27,026 nucleotides of DNA from an uncultured Clostridia bacterium (GTDB taxonomy: Bacteria; Bacillota; Clostridia; Christensenellales; UBA1242). The position numbers were made by a program, and so were the translations under genes. The stretch is from positions 1 to 27,026 of the forward strand of contig CALVZZ010000050.1 in assembly GCA_944372715.1 (NCBI GenBank). The letters are read 5' to 3'. The first letter of the stretch is position 1, and each line of letters starts with the position of its first letter. The notes below the pieces were generated by a model. It did not search any database and was not told the DNA's origin. It worked only from the letters and a program-made list of their open reading frames with translations. Positions 21,348-27,026 of the stretch are shown in pieces.

Positions 21348-24300
21348 TTATTCCCCAATCAATCCAAAAATTGATTTTAAATTATTTAGTAAATTTTCAT
21401 CTGTTATTTGCTCATTTACATAATTATTGAGTTCTTGCTGAATTTCTTCCGAAACAGTTATCGTTGCTCCCTCTCGCGCAATAGTTCCAACAAGTTCTTG
21501 TGCTTCATTATTTGAAAAAACATCAACCAGCTTTTTTGCATCTTCTGCATTTAAAGTACCATCATCAATTTTGTTTAAAACATCTTTTGTTGTATCTGCA
21601 ATTTCAATTAGTGTACTGATAGATATATTACCAACATCTGTCAAAACCCCTTCATTTAAGCCAAGTTCATTTTCAATTGATGTTTTAACTTGATTGTTTA
21701 CATAACTCTCTAAAAGCTCATATGCTTGTTTAAACACTCCATAGTCTTGTCCGTATTGTTTTGTCGCGTTTATCTCTAATGCATTTAAAAGGCTTTCCAA
21801 TTCTGAAACTTCTGGATTTGTTAATTTCAAATATTCTACGATTTCTTTAACCACTTTTAGTATGTCTTGTGACTGAGCTGAAATGTTAAAGTCTATTGTA
21901 ATTTTGTTTAAAGTCGATGTTTCTTCTGTCACACTTGCATCTGTTATTTTTTCAATTTGAAAATTGATTTCATTGATTATGTTAACAGCAATTTTCTTTA
22001 AAAGTTTTCCCTCTAATATAGGAAGTAAAATTGTCTCCACATCACTTTTTATTACATTATTTCCATCTTGAACATCTGTGGTCGTAAAGGTTTTTATAAT
22101 TTCTGTCAAATCTTTTCCGTTTAAAATTGCTTGCAATAAATTTGTACTTGTTCCATCAATGGTAATATTTTTATCTAACATTCTTTCAAAAGACATTTTA
22201 TAAGAAGGAAGTTCTACACTCCATAATTTACCATCTACAAAATTATCTAATTTTGCACAACTAAAATCAATATAAGGACTTAACTCTTCATTCTTTTCGA
22301 GTGCTGAAATTATATCATTATAAACATTTCCACTTGTTCCATCTTGATTTTGATAACTCCATATAGGTAAAGTTGCAAAGTAGTCAAGAGCTGAAGAAAA
22401 GTTTTCAATACAACTTACAAAGCTTTCATCTAGCATATCAATATCAAATGTAAGCTCTTTGCCTTCATATGCTTTAACAACAGTTGATAATTCTTCAAAC
22501 AAACCAGTAAGTCCGTTTTTTAAAGAATTCCACTCAGTCCACTCAGATGTTTTTTCTTCTACCCTGTTTAAAGTTGTATTTATTCCATTTTCAATACTTC
22601 CCAAAATTACATTTATAGAATTTGTAAGAAGATTTTTTAATAGCATAGAAGAGAAAAATTTATCTATAAGGTTTTCATATCTTGGAACATCTGAATCTTT
22701 TACGCCAAGTGCTGAAACAACTTCAACAAAATTTATATGTCCACTTTTAATTTGGTCAATTATTTCAGATTTTCCACAAATTTCAAAAATGTCAAAAATA
22801 TTCAAAGCATCAGCTTTTAATTCATTTAAACTATCTTTTGATTGAACTTCTTTTACCAAAACATTTACCAAATTTTTAACATCTTGATTCTCTATGTTTT
22901 CAACTGAATCAAAAACATTATCTAAAAAGTCAAGATTAACTGCATCAACAAACCTGGAATCGAAAAACGCATTTACAGAAGCTTTTAGTGATGTATAATC
23001 CACATCTTTAAAGCTTGTCTCATTTTGAACAATTGGTTTTGTTTTATTTAAAAGTCCAACAATAACATTGGACTCGTTAGCCCAAGAGAAATTTTCACTA
23101 CTTTTAAATGCTTGTGTGTTAACATATTTCCCCAAATTAGTATTTTGAATAGCATTTAAAAGATTGTCGTAAATATTTGTATGATTTACTGTGTTAACAA
23201 ATACATTTGATGTACTTAAAACATCTAAAATTTTAAACCCTTCTCCCACCAAGACTTCATAGTTCATATCATAGACCTTGACTGGATTATCAACTATATC
23301 TTCAAAGTTATATTGTGAATTTTTTAAAACATCATAAACTTTAACACCACTTTGTACAACACTATTTACTTCATTTCTAAATTGCGACCAATTTACTTTT
23401 GTTATGTCTATTCTATCTAAATTTGCACTTTCAGGAAGAGATTTCTCCAATTTTTCTAAACCTATATTAATTGCTCCAACCATTAAACTTTTTACACTTG
23501 TAGAAGCAAAAAAATTGTTTAAAATATCATTTAAATTTTTACAGTCATCTGCAACAAGAGTATCTAAAATTAAATTTAAATTAACTGTTTCTTGGAAAAT
23601 TTCATCTGTTATTCCAGAAACACATAATGTTTCAAAAGAACGAACAATAGCTTTGAAATCAGCTTTTAATAGTTCTGCCTCATAATTATCTTCAAAACCA
23701 ACTTCCAAAGCATAGCATAATTCTTTTACTGCACTATTAATTTCATCATTGTTAAAACTATTGTTGTTTTGAACATATTCCAACGCATATGGAATGATTT
23801 CTGAACTTAATGTTCTAAAAAGTTGGGACTCAAAAATTAAATCAACTGCTTTATTTAATCTTACAAAATCAAAATTCTTCCAAACAGTATTATTAAAATC
23901 TATTCCTATAAAAAACTCTACTGTATCATAAATTTCTGCATAAGTGATAATTTCATTTTTTAGTGCTATCTTATTGCCATCAACCGTAATAGATGCAAGT
24001 TCATTAAAACAAAAATCGTCAAATCCTACAAGCCCTCCCAAAAAATTAATAATTGTTTTGTCATATGCTTTAAGATACTCTTGATATTCATTTGGAATAT
24101 AATCATCTATCAAATTTTTTACTGCACTCTGATTTTGATTTTCTTCTGCTAATGCAACTTCAACATTAGTTGCATCTGAATAAATACTTACAATTCCACT
24201 TATTGGCAAAAGTGTAAAAAAACACAAAAAGAAACCTGTTAAAACGCCAAGCAAACCACCGGCAACTCTATATTTTTTAGGCTTTACATCAATGAGCTCA

Positions 24301-24770
24301 ACAGCTTGTCCTTGTTTTATGGTATAAACCTTTCCATCCAATGCCTTGTTTTTTTTGTGTTTAAAAATTATAGTGGCAACAATCATATAGATTATCCACA
24401 AAACAAATAAGAAGCTGTAAAGACAAAGAATAAACACAGCCAAATTAGCAATCATAACAGGGAAATTGTCCAATACTCCTGCAAAAGAAGAACCTTCAAC
24501 ATATAATCCACCAACAACTTGATTGTTTGTTATATAACTTAAAATATAATCTCGTATGGATACCAAAGACCCATCAATGTTTATTTTTATGTCTATAACT
24601 TTGTTGGTTATCAAAGGCGTAAAAACAAAAGCTAAAATTATTGCAACTGTAAAAAAAGCTAACCATAATGCCTGTTTTTTAACACCTCTTTTTAATCCAA
24701 TTAAAAAACCAATTAGAACAAAAAAAAGCAAAACAAGATTAACAATTAAAATTAAAACGGTTGAGCTCAT
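21348..24770 (-). CDS. Giant CvpA-like membrane protein (1140 aa)
   Basis: Four membrane helices lie in the first 200 residues: about 4-25, 33-53, 104-136 and 169-194. The motif GFLIGLKRGVKKQALWLAFF after helix 1 and the overall four-helix layout resemble CvpA (colicin V production) proteins, which are normally only 160-200 aa. Residues 200-1140 form a very large Asn/Leu/Ile/Asp-rich region that carries at least one internal repeat: FFASTSVKSLM...INIGLEK from residue 420 and FFSSMLLKNLL...INVILGS from residue 705. No enzyme motif or export signal other than the helices is seen; the big domain should be outside the membrane. The start has AAGGAG 8 nt upstream. It is coupled to rsmH. Function unknown; the CvpA relation is inferred from layout. 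Confidence 0.75.
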   Translation of the reverse strand: MSSTVLILIVNLVLLFFVLIGFLIGLKRGVKKQALWLAFFTVAIILAFVFTPLITNKVIDIKINIDGSLVSIRDYILSYITNNQVVGGLYVEGSSFAGVLDNFPVMIANLAVFILCLYSFLFVLWIIYMIVATIIFKHKKNKALDGKVYTIKQGQAVELIDVKPKKYRVAGGLLGVLTGFFLCFFTLLPISGIVSIYSDATNVEVALAEENQNQSAVKNLIDDYIPNEYQEYLKAYDKTIINFLGGLVGFDDFCFNELASITVDGNKIALKNEIITYAEIYDTVEFFIGIDFNNTVWKNFDFVRLNKAVDLIFESQLFRTLSSEIIPYALEYVQNNNSFNNDEINSAVKELCYALEVGFEDNYEAELLKADFKAIVRSFETLCVSGITDEIFQETVNLNLILDTLVADDCKNLNDILNNFFASTSVKSLMVGAINIGLEKLEKSLPESANLDRIDITKVNWSQFRNEVNSVVQSGVKVYDVLKNSQYNFEDIVDNPVKVYDMNYEVLVGEGFKILDVLSTSNVFVNTVNHTNIYDNLLNAIQNTNLGKYVNTQAFKSSENFSWANESNVIVGLLNKTKPIVQNETSFKDVDYTSLKASVNAFFDSRFVDAVNLDFLDNVFDSVENIENQDVKNLVNVLVKEVQSKDSLNELKADALNIFDIFEICGKSEIIDQIKSGHINFVEVVSALGVKDSDVPRYENLIDKFFSSMLLKNLLTNSINVILGSIENGINTTLNRVEEKTSEWTEWNSLKNGLTGLFEELSTVVKAYEGKELTFDIDMLDESFVSCIENFSSALDYFATLPIWSYQNQDGTSGNVYNDIISALEKNEELSPYIDFSCAKLDNFVDGKLWSVELPSYKMSFERMLDKNITIDGTSTNLLQAILNGKDLTEIIKTFTTTDVQDGNNVIKSDVETILLPILEGKLLKKIAVNIINEINFQIEKITDASVTEETSTLNKITIDFNISAQSQDILKVVKEIVEYLKLTNPEVSELESLLNALEINATKQYGQDYGVFKQAYELLESYVNNQVKTSIENELGLNEGVLTDVGNISISTLIEIADTTKDVLNKIDDGTLNAEDAKKLVDVFSNNEAQELVGTIAREGATITVSEEIQQELNNYVNEQITDENLLNNLKSIFGLIGE

Positions 24771-24787
24771 AAAAAATCTCCTTATAT

Positions 24788-24826
24788 GTGTTAAATTATT
24801 TTAACACTAAAAGGAGAAAATATCAA
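24788..24826 (-). promoter_or_regulatory. Promoter with overlapping palindromic operator for the CvpA-like gene
   Basis: On the minus strand TTGATA (24826-24821), 17-bp spacer ending TGT, TAAAAT (24803-24798) form an extended -10 promoter. A 20-bp perfect palindrome, GTGTTAAA-TTAT-TTTAACAC (24788-24807), covers the -10 and the region just after it. That position is where a repressor would block. It has no T tract, so it is not a terminator. Confidence 0.55.
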
Positions 24827-24831
24827 CAATA

Positions 24832-25533
24832 TTAAACCTTGATTTCAATCAGTTTGTTTACAAGCTGATCACAAGATGTCAAATAATAAGTTATGTTGTT
24901 AATCTTTTTTATTATTTCTCTTTTTACATACGGACCGTGTAAATGACCATAGCAAACAGCACTTACACCATACTTTTCAAAAAGTTTAGTAAATTCGCTT
25001 TCCTCCCAATTAGAATTTGTTGGAGGATAATGCATCATACATATTATTTTTTCGTTATCTTTTTGCAAGTCTTTTGCAGATTTTAGTGTCAGTTCAAGCC
25101 TTATCTGTTCCCTAGCATAAATCTTTTTATCTTGTTCTCCACCAGAATTTGCTTTTTCAGGAACAATCCACCCTCTTGTTCCACAAATTATAAAATCTCC
25201 AATTTTAAAAGCATCATTTTGAATTGCTACGACATTTTGAGGCAAAACACTTCTTACAGCAGAAATGGAATTCCACCAATAATCGTGATTACCCTTAATA
25301 ATAAATATTTTACCCGGAAGAGATGATAAAAAGCTAAAATCCTCCTTTGTATCATCAATTTTCATTGCCCAACTTATATCCCCAGCAATTAAAACGATAT
25401 CTTCATCTTTAACCACATTAACCCAATCTTCTTTAATTTTTTCTAAGTAATTATTCCATTGCTCACCAAAAATATCCATTGGTTTATTTGAACCAAAGGA
25501 TAAATGAAGATCAGATATAGCAAATATTTTCAT
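24832..25533 (-). CDS. Calcineurin-like metallophosphoesterase
   Basis: A 233-aa metallophosphatase with the full motif set: DLH (Asp8, His10), GDIS (Asp52), GNHD (Asn82, His83), MHYP (His168) and GHLHG (His197, His199), together a two-metal centre. The YWW following the GNHD and the GTRGWI stretch are typical of a clade of clostridial metallophosphoesterases. Substrate is unknown. Start is ATG 25533, overlapping the TGA of yqeY (ATGA); an ATG two codons earlier is possible but has no better ribosome site. Belongs to the spo0A-like-domain/yqeY operon. Confidence 0.92.
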   Translation of the reverse strand: MKIFAISDLHLSFGSNKPMDIFGEQWNNYLEKIKEDWVNVVKDEDIVLIAGDISWAMKIDDTKEDFSFLSSLPGKIFIIKGNHDYWWNSISAVRSVLPQNVVAIQNDAFKIGDFIICGTRGWIVPEKANSGGEQDKKIYAREQIRLELTLKSAKDLQKDNEKIICMMHYPPTNSNWEESEFTKLFEKYGVSAVCYGHLHGPYVKREIIKKINNITYYLTSCDQLVNKLIEIKV

Positions 25534-25955
25534 TGACATTTTGCAAGCACGCTTCTAACCAAATTCATATCGCACTTGCCATTATAAAGTTGTTTAAAAT
25601 GTTTCATAACATTTCCAATGCTTTTATCTTCAAGAGCAAGAATTATGTCTTTAATTTCATCTTCTGACAACATTTCTGGAAGATAACCTTTAAGAAGGTC
25701 AATTTGAATGCTTGCATTTTCAAACATTTCTTTATTTCCAACTTTTTCATAATTTGCTTTTTCTTCTTCAAGCTCTTTTATTGTTTTTTGAATAATTTGT
25801 ACAACATCAGGATCTGTTATGTTTTCACCTTTTTCTCTTTTCTTTATATTTTCAAGCATAATTTTGTTTAATAAAACACTATAAATGCTTCTTGCAACCA
25901 TATCTTTGCTTTTCATTGCTTCAATGTTTGCCTTTTTAATTTCATCAACTATCAT
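25530..25955 (-). CDS. yqeY: GatB/YqeY domain protein
   Basis: A 141-aa member of the YqeY family, the domain that also forms the tRNA-binding tail of GatB. The pattern MIVDEIKKANIEAMKSKD..ARSIYSVLLNKI, then LPEMLSEDEIK and IGNVMKHFKQLYNGKCDMNLV fits the family throughout. Its exact role is uncertain; a link to amide-tRNA handling is suggested by the GatB homology. Start is ATG 25955 with AGGAG about 7 nt upstream; the frame's extension to 26018 overlaps the preceding gene and is rejected. In many Firmicutes yqeY follows rpsU; here it follows a Spo0A-like domain gene. Confidence 0.92.
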   Translation of the reverse strand: MIVDEIKKANIEAMKSKDMVARSIYSVLLNKIMLENIKKREKGENITDPDVVQIIQKTIKELEEEKANYEKVGNKEMFENASIQIDLLKGYLPEMLSEDEIKDIILALEDKSIGNVMKHFKQLYNGKCDMNLVRSVLAKCQ

Positions 25956-25998
25956 ACTTCTCTCCTGATGATAATTATATATTTTTAAAAAATCAAAG

Positions 25999-26340
25999 TC
26001 AACCATCAGAAATATCATTAGAAGAAAATGTTTTTAATTTTTCCACAACTTCAATTAGCAACATCTTGTTAGTTGCATATTGATTTTTTTCGTGATAAAT
26101 TGATTTATTGATTGCATTTCTAATAGACTTCTCAACATTACTAGGCTTTGTTTTATATCTTTCTGCTATCTTAGGATATACATAATTATTTAAAGATCTA
26201 AAAAGAGAACTATCAAAAAATAGCATTTCAGCAATATCTCTTATATACTGTCTTCCTATCCATTTTAAATTAATATCATTTTCTGATAAAAACTCATTGA
26301 CATAACGATTCTGTTCTTCGTTAAACTTGTCCGAAACCAT
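25999..26340 (-). CDS. Stand-alone Spo0A C-terminal DNA-binding domain protein (113 aa)
   Basis: Resembles the effector domain of Spo0A, the sporulation master regulator. YIRDIAEMLFFDSSLFRSL (32-50) and YPKIAERYKTKPSNVEKSIR (55-74), followed by NAINKSIYH, match the Spo0A pattern (L..AI.MV..D..LL..IT..LYP.IA..F.TT.SRVERAIRHAIE), including the recognition helix near 64-78. A full Spo0A is about 260 aa with an N-terminal phospho-receiver; here the protein starts 31 residues before the domain and has no receiver, so phosphorylation control is absent. Start is ATG 26340, AAGGAG about 10 nt upstream. It has a good promoter and heads an operon with yqeY and a phosphoesterase. A true full-length spo0A is presumably elsewhere. 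It could bind 0A boxes independently. Confidence 0.85.
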   Translation of the reverse strand: MVSDKFNEEQNRYVNEFLSENDINLKWIGRQYIRDIAEMLFFDSSLFRSLNNYVYPKIAERYKTKPSNVEKSIRNAINKSIYHEKNQYATNKMLLIEVVEKLKTFSSNDISDG

Positions 26341-26362
26341 AATTTTGAAACTCCTTAGTCTT

Positions 26363-26391
26363 AATTTAGCATTTTTTACAAAATTAGTCAA
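26363..26391 (-). promoter_or_regulatory. SigA-type extended -10 promoter for the Spo0A-domain operon
   Basis: On the minus strand TTGACT (26391-26386), 17-bp spacer ending TGC, TAAATT (26368-26363). It is followed by AAGGAG about 16 bases before the ATG at 26340. Confidence 0.7.
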
Positions 26392-26481
26392 ACAATTTTT
26401 GTAAAAAAATATAGAAAAAGGAAATAAAAATAAAAATATTGTAAAATATATAGACAAAAAAAGATTACAAAATTAGACAAA
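26376..26481. repeat. 17-bp direct repeat in divergent promoter region
   Basis: TTACAAAATTAGTCAAA (26376-26392) and TTACAAAATTAGACAAA (26465-26481) match at 16 of 17 positions, 89 bp apart. The first overlaps the -35 of the Spo0A-domain promoter; the second lies about 15 bp upstream of the -35 for the small membrane protein. On the minus strand the second contains TTTGTCTAA, close to a 0A box. Confidence 0.6.
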
Positions 26482-26496
26482 AAGATAAACGAAGGA

Positions 26497-26528
26497 TTGA
26501 CATTTAAAGGAAAATCTATTAATATAAT
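26497..26528 (+). promoter_or_regulatory. Probable promoter for the small membrane protein
   Basis: Perfect TTGACA (26497-26502). Possible -10s are TAATAT (26520-26525, 17-bp spacer) or TATAAT (26523-26528, 20-bp spacer). An AAGGAG at 26531-26535 has no start codon at a useful distance; the real ribosome site is AAAGGGGG near 26579. Confidence 0.5.
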
Positions 26529-26587
26529 AGAAGGAGATTTAAAATTCAAAAAATTTTAAAGCCTGAAAATAAAAGGGGGAAATGAAA

Positions 26588-26812
26588 ATGGCAAAAAGAA
26601 GAGGAGATTATTTTGGTCTTAGTTATATTGTAAGCTTAATACTTGCAATAATACCTGTAACTTCTTGGATACTTGGAGCAGTTACAAGATTTTCAGAAGG
26701 CAAAATTGTTGCAGGAATATTAAGACTTATATTAGGATGGAACATCATTTGGATTATAGATTTAATCTTAATGATAGTTAGCAAACATATTTTGCGTTTA
26801 CTAAATGTATAA
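26588..26812 (+). CDS. Small two-helix membrane protein (74 aa)
   Basis: Two hydrophobic segments are seen: GLSYIVSLILAIIPVTSWIL (about 10-30) and IVAGILRLILGWNIIWIIDLILMIV (about 41-65), with a short basic loop (TRFSEGK) between them and basic ends. The AAAGGGGG ribosome site is 8 nt from the ATG at 26588 but only 2 nt from an ATG at 26582, so 26588 is preferred. Regularly spaced Gly/Trp/Asn residues in helix 2 suggest a conserved small membrane family that I cannot name. It is monocistronic, with a promoter and a terminator. Confidence 0.75.
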   Translation: MAKRRGDYFGLSYIVSLILAIIPVTSWILGAVTRFSEGKIVAGILRLILGWNIIWIIDLILMIVSKHILRLLNV

Positions 26813-26820
26813 ATAAATTG

Positions 26821-26846
26821 GAACAGCATATAGCTGTTCTTTTTTT
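26821..26846 (+). terminator. Intrinsic terminator of the small membrane protein gene
   Basis: GAACAGC (26821-26827) pairs with GCTGTTC (26833-26839), loop ATATA, followed by seven Ts. Confidence 0.85.
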
Positions 26847-26875
26847 ATTATATTTCAAATTTTTTCATAAAAACC

Positions 26876-26902
26876 TTGACATATTAAAAATAATGTTATA
26901 GA
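26876..26902 (+). promoter_or_regulatory. Probable tRNA-Met promoter
   Basis: Perfect TTGACA (26876-26881) with TATAGA (26897-26902) at a short 15-bp spacing. The tRNA starts at 26918. Confidence 0.55.
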
Positions 26903-26917
26903 CTTATAAAGCAATTT

Positions 26918-26994
26918 GGCGGTGTAGCTCAGTTGGTTAGAGCGTACGGTTCATACCCGTAAGGTCAGTGGTTCGAATCTACTCACCGCTACCA
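26918..26994 (+). tRNA. tRNA-Met (CAT), elongator type
   Basis: All arms fold. The acceptor stem GGCGGTG pairs with CACCGCT (first pair G-U), followed by A and the encoded CCA. D arm has AGCTCAGTTGGTTAGAGC. The anticodon arm is ACGG-TTCATAC-CCGT with anticodon CAT. The T arm contains GGTTCGAATC. The anticodon stem lacks the three G-C pairs of initiator tRNA, and the sequence closely resembles known Firmicute elongator Met tRNAs rather than tRNA-Ile2. The 3' CCA is encoded. Confidence 0.95.
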
Positions 26995-26996
26995 AT

Positions 26997-27018
26997 CTTT
27001 GCACTTCCGGGTGCAAAG
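26997..27018 (+). other. Hairpin after the tRNA, function unclear
   Basis: CTTTGCAC (26997-27004) pairs perfectly with GTGCAAAG (27011-27018), loop TTCCGG, starting 3 bases after the tRNA. No T tract is seen before the window ends, so it may be a processing site or the start of another structured gene. Confidence 0.4.
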
Positions 27019-27026
27019 TAGGCGAA

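Noticed and set aside
22459..22845. 128-aa plus-strand frame opposite the CvpA-like gene
   Set aside because: Shadow of a long minus-strand coding region; no ribosome site.
26341..26457. Hydrophobic N-terminal extension of the Spo0A-like protein
   Set aside because: It would read through the promoter (26363-26391), and the translation FTIFLFLFPFSIFFYK simply reflects AT-rich intergenic DNA.
26531..26560. Hidden small gene after the AAGGAG at 26531
   Set aside because: No ATG, GTG or TTG occurs at a workable distance downstream of this ribosome-site-like sequence.
1..27026. CRISPR array, transposon or prophage
   Set aside because: No regularly spaced repeats, transposase, integrase, terminase or capsid genes were found; the fibre-like protein alone is not enough to call a phage.

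Overview
The window is AT-rich (probably below about 30% G+C by eye, not computed) and uses TGA as well as TAA as stop codons, so the code is the standard bacterial one. Canonical -35/-10 promoters, AGGAGG-type ribosome sites, intrinsic terminators, a yabP-yabQ-divIC cluster behind a sigma-E-like promoter, a Spo0A-type DNA-binding domain, a DnaD/DnaI primosome pair and an elongator tRNA-Met point to a chromosomal segment of a spore-forming or spore-derived low-GC Firmicute, probably an uncultured Clostridia-like lineage. That lineage is inference. I see no prophage, insertion sequence, integrase or CRISPR array. No gene-free stretch exceeds about 250 bases.

Layout. 1-1706 (-): 5'-proximal part of a large exported surface protein, cut by the window edge. 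1891-4401 (+): 836-aa protein of unknown function with a hydrophobic hairpin and a coiled-coil tail. 4444-4752 (+): mini-ferritin resembling encapsulated ferritins; its ribosome site lies inside the preceding terminator. 4878-5423 (+): small secreted TasA/camelysin-like protein. 5465-6913 (-): lipoprotein M1-type metallopeptidase. 7003-9350 (+): DnaD-like and DnaI/DnaC-like helicase-loading pair with overlapping ends. 11381-9405 (-): phosphohexomutase plus Nudix hydrolase operon. 11494-11979 (+): four-helix membrane protein. 12073-12975 (+): ArsP_2-type metal-ion permease. 13629-13000 and 15497-13680 (-): two coiled-coil proteins, the larger built like a phage-type fibre. 15616-18987 (+): membrane-anchored protein, lipoprotein (possible paralogues) and glutamyl-tRNA synthetase in one operon. 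19879-19007 (-): yabP-yabQ-divIC. 20374-20000 (-): MarR-type regulator, apparently leaderless. 26340-20414 (-): stand-alone Spo0A C-terminal domain, YqeY, metallophosphoesterase, a giant CvpA-like membrane protein and rsmH. 26588-26812 (+): small membrane protein. 26918-26994 (+): tRNA-Met.

Functionally the region mixes housekeeping (primosome, rRNA methylation, tRNA charging, sugar phosphate interconversion), sporulation (yabPQ, Spo0A-like domain) and a set of unfamiliar envelope proteins: the left-edge surface protein, the 836-aa protein, the TasA-like protein, the fibre-like protein, the pair upstream of gltX and the CvpA giant. Genes are tightly packed. At all four convergent junctions two genes share one terminator, and the stop codon of the minus-strand gene sits in its A/T tract. 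The best candidates for something undescribed are the mini-ferritin with its hairpin-embedded ribosome site, the 836-aa hairpin/coiled-coil protein upstream of it, the receiver-less Spo0A domain, the fibre-like protein, and the CvpA giant with an operator-like palindrome over its promoter.
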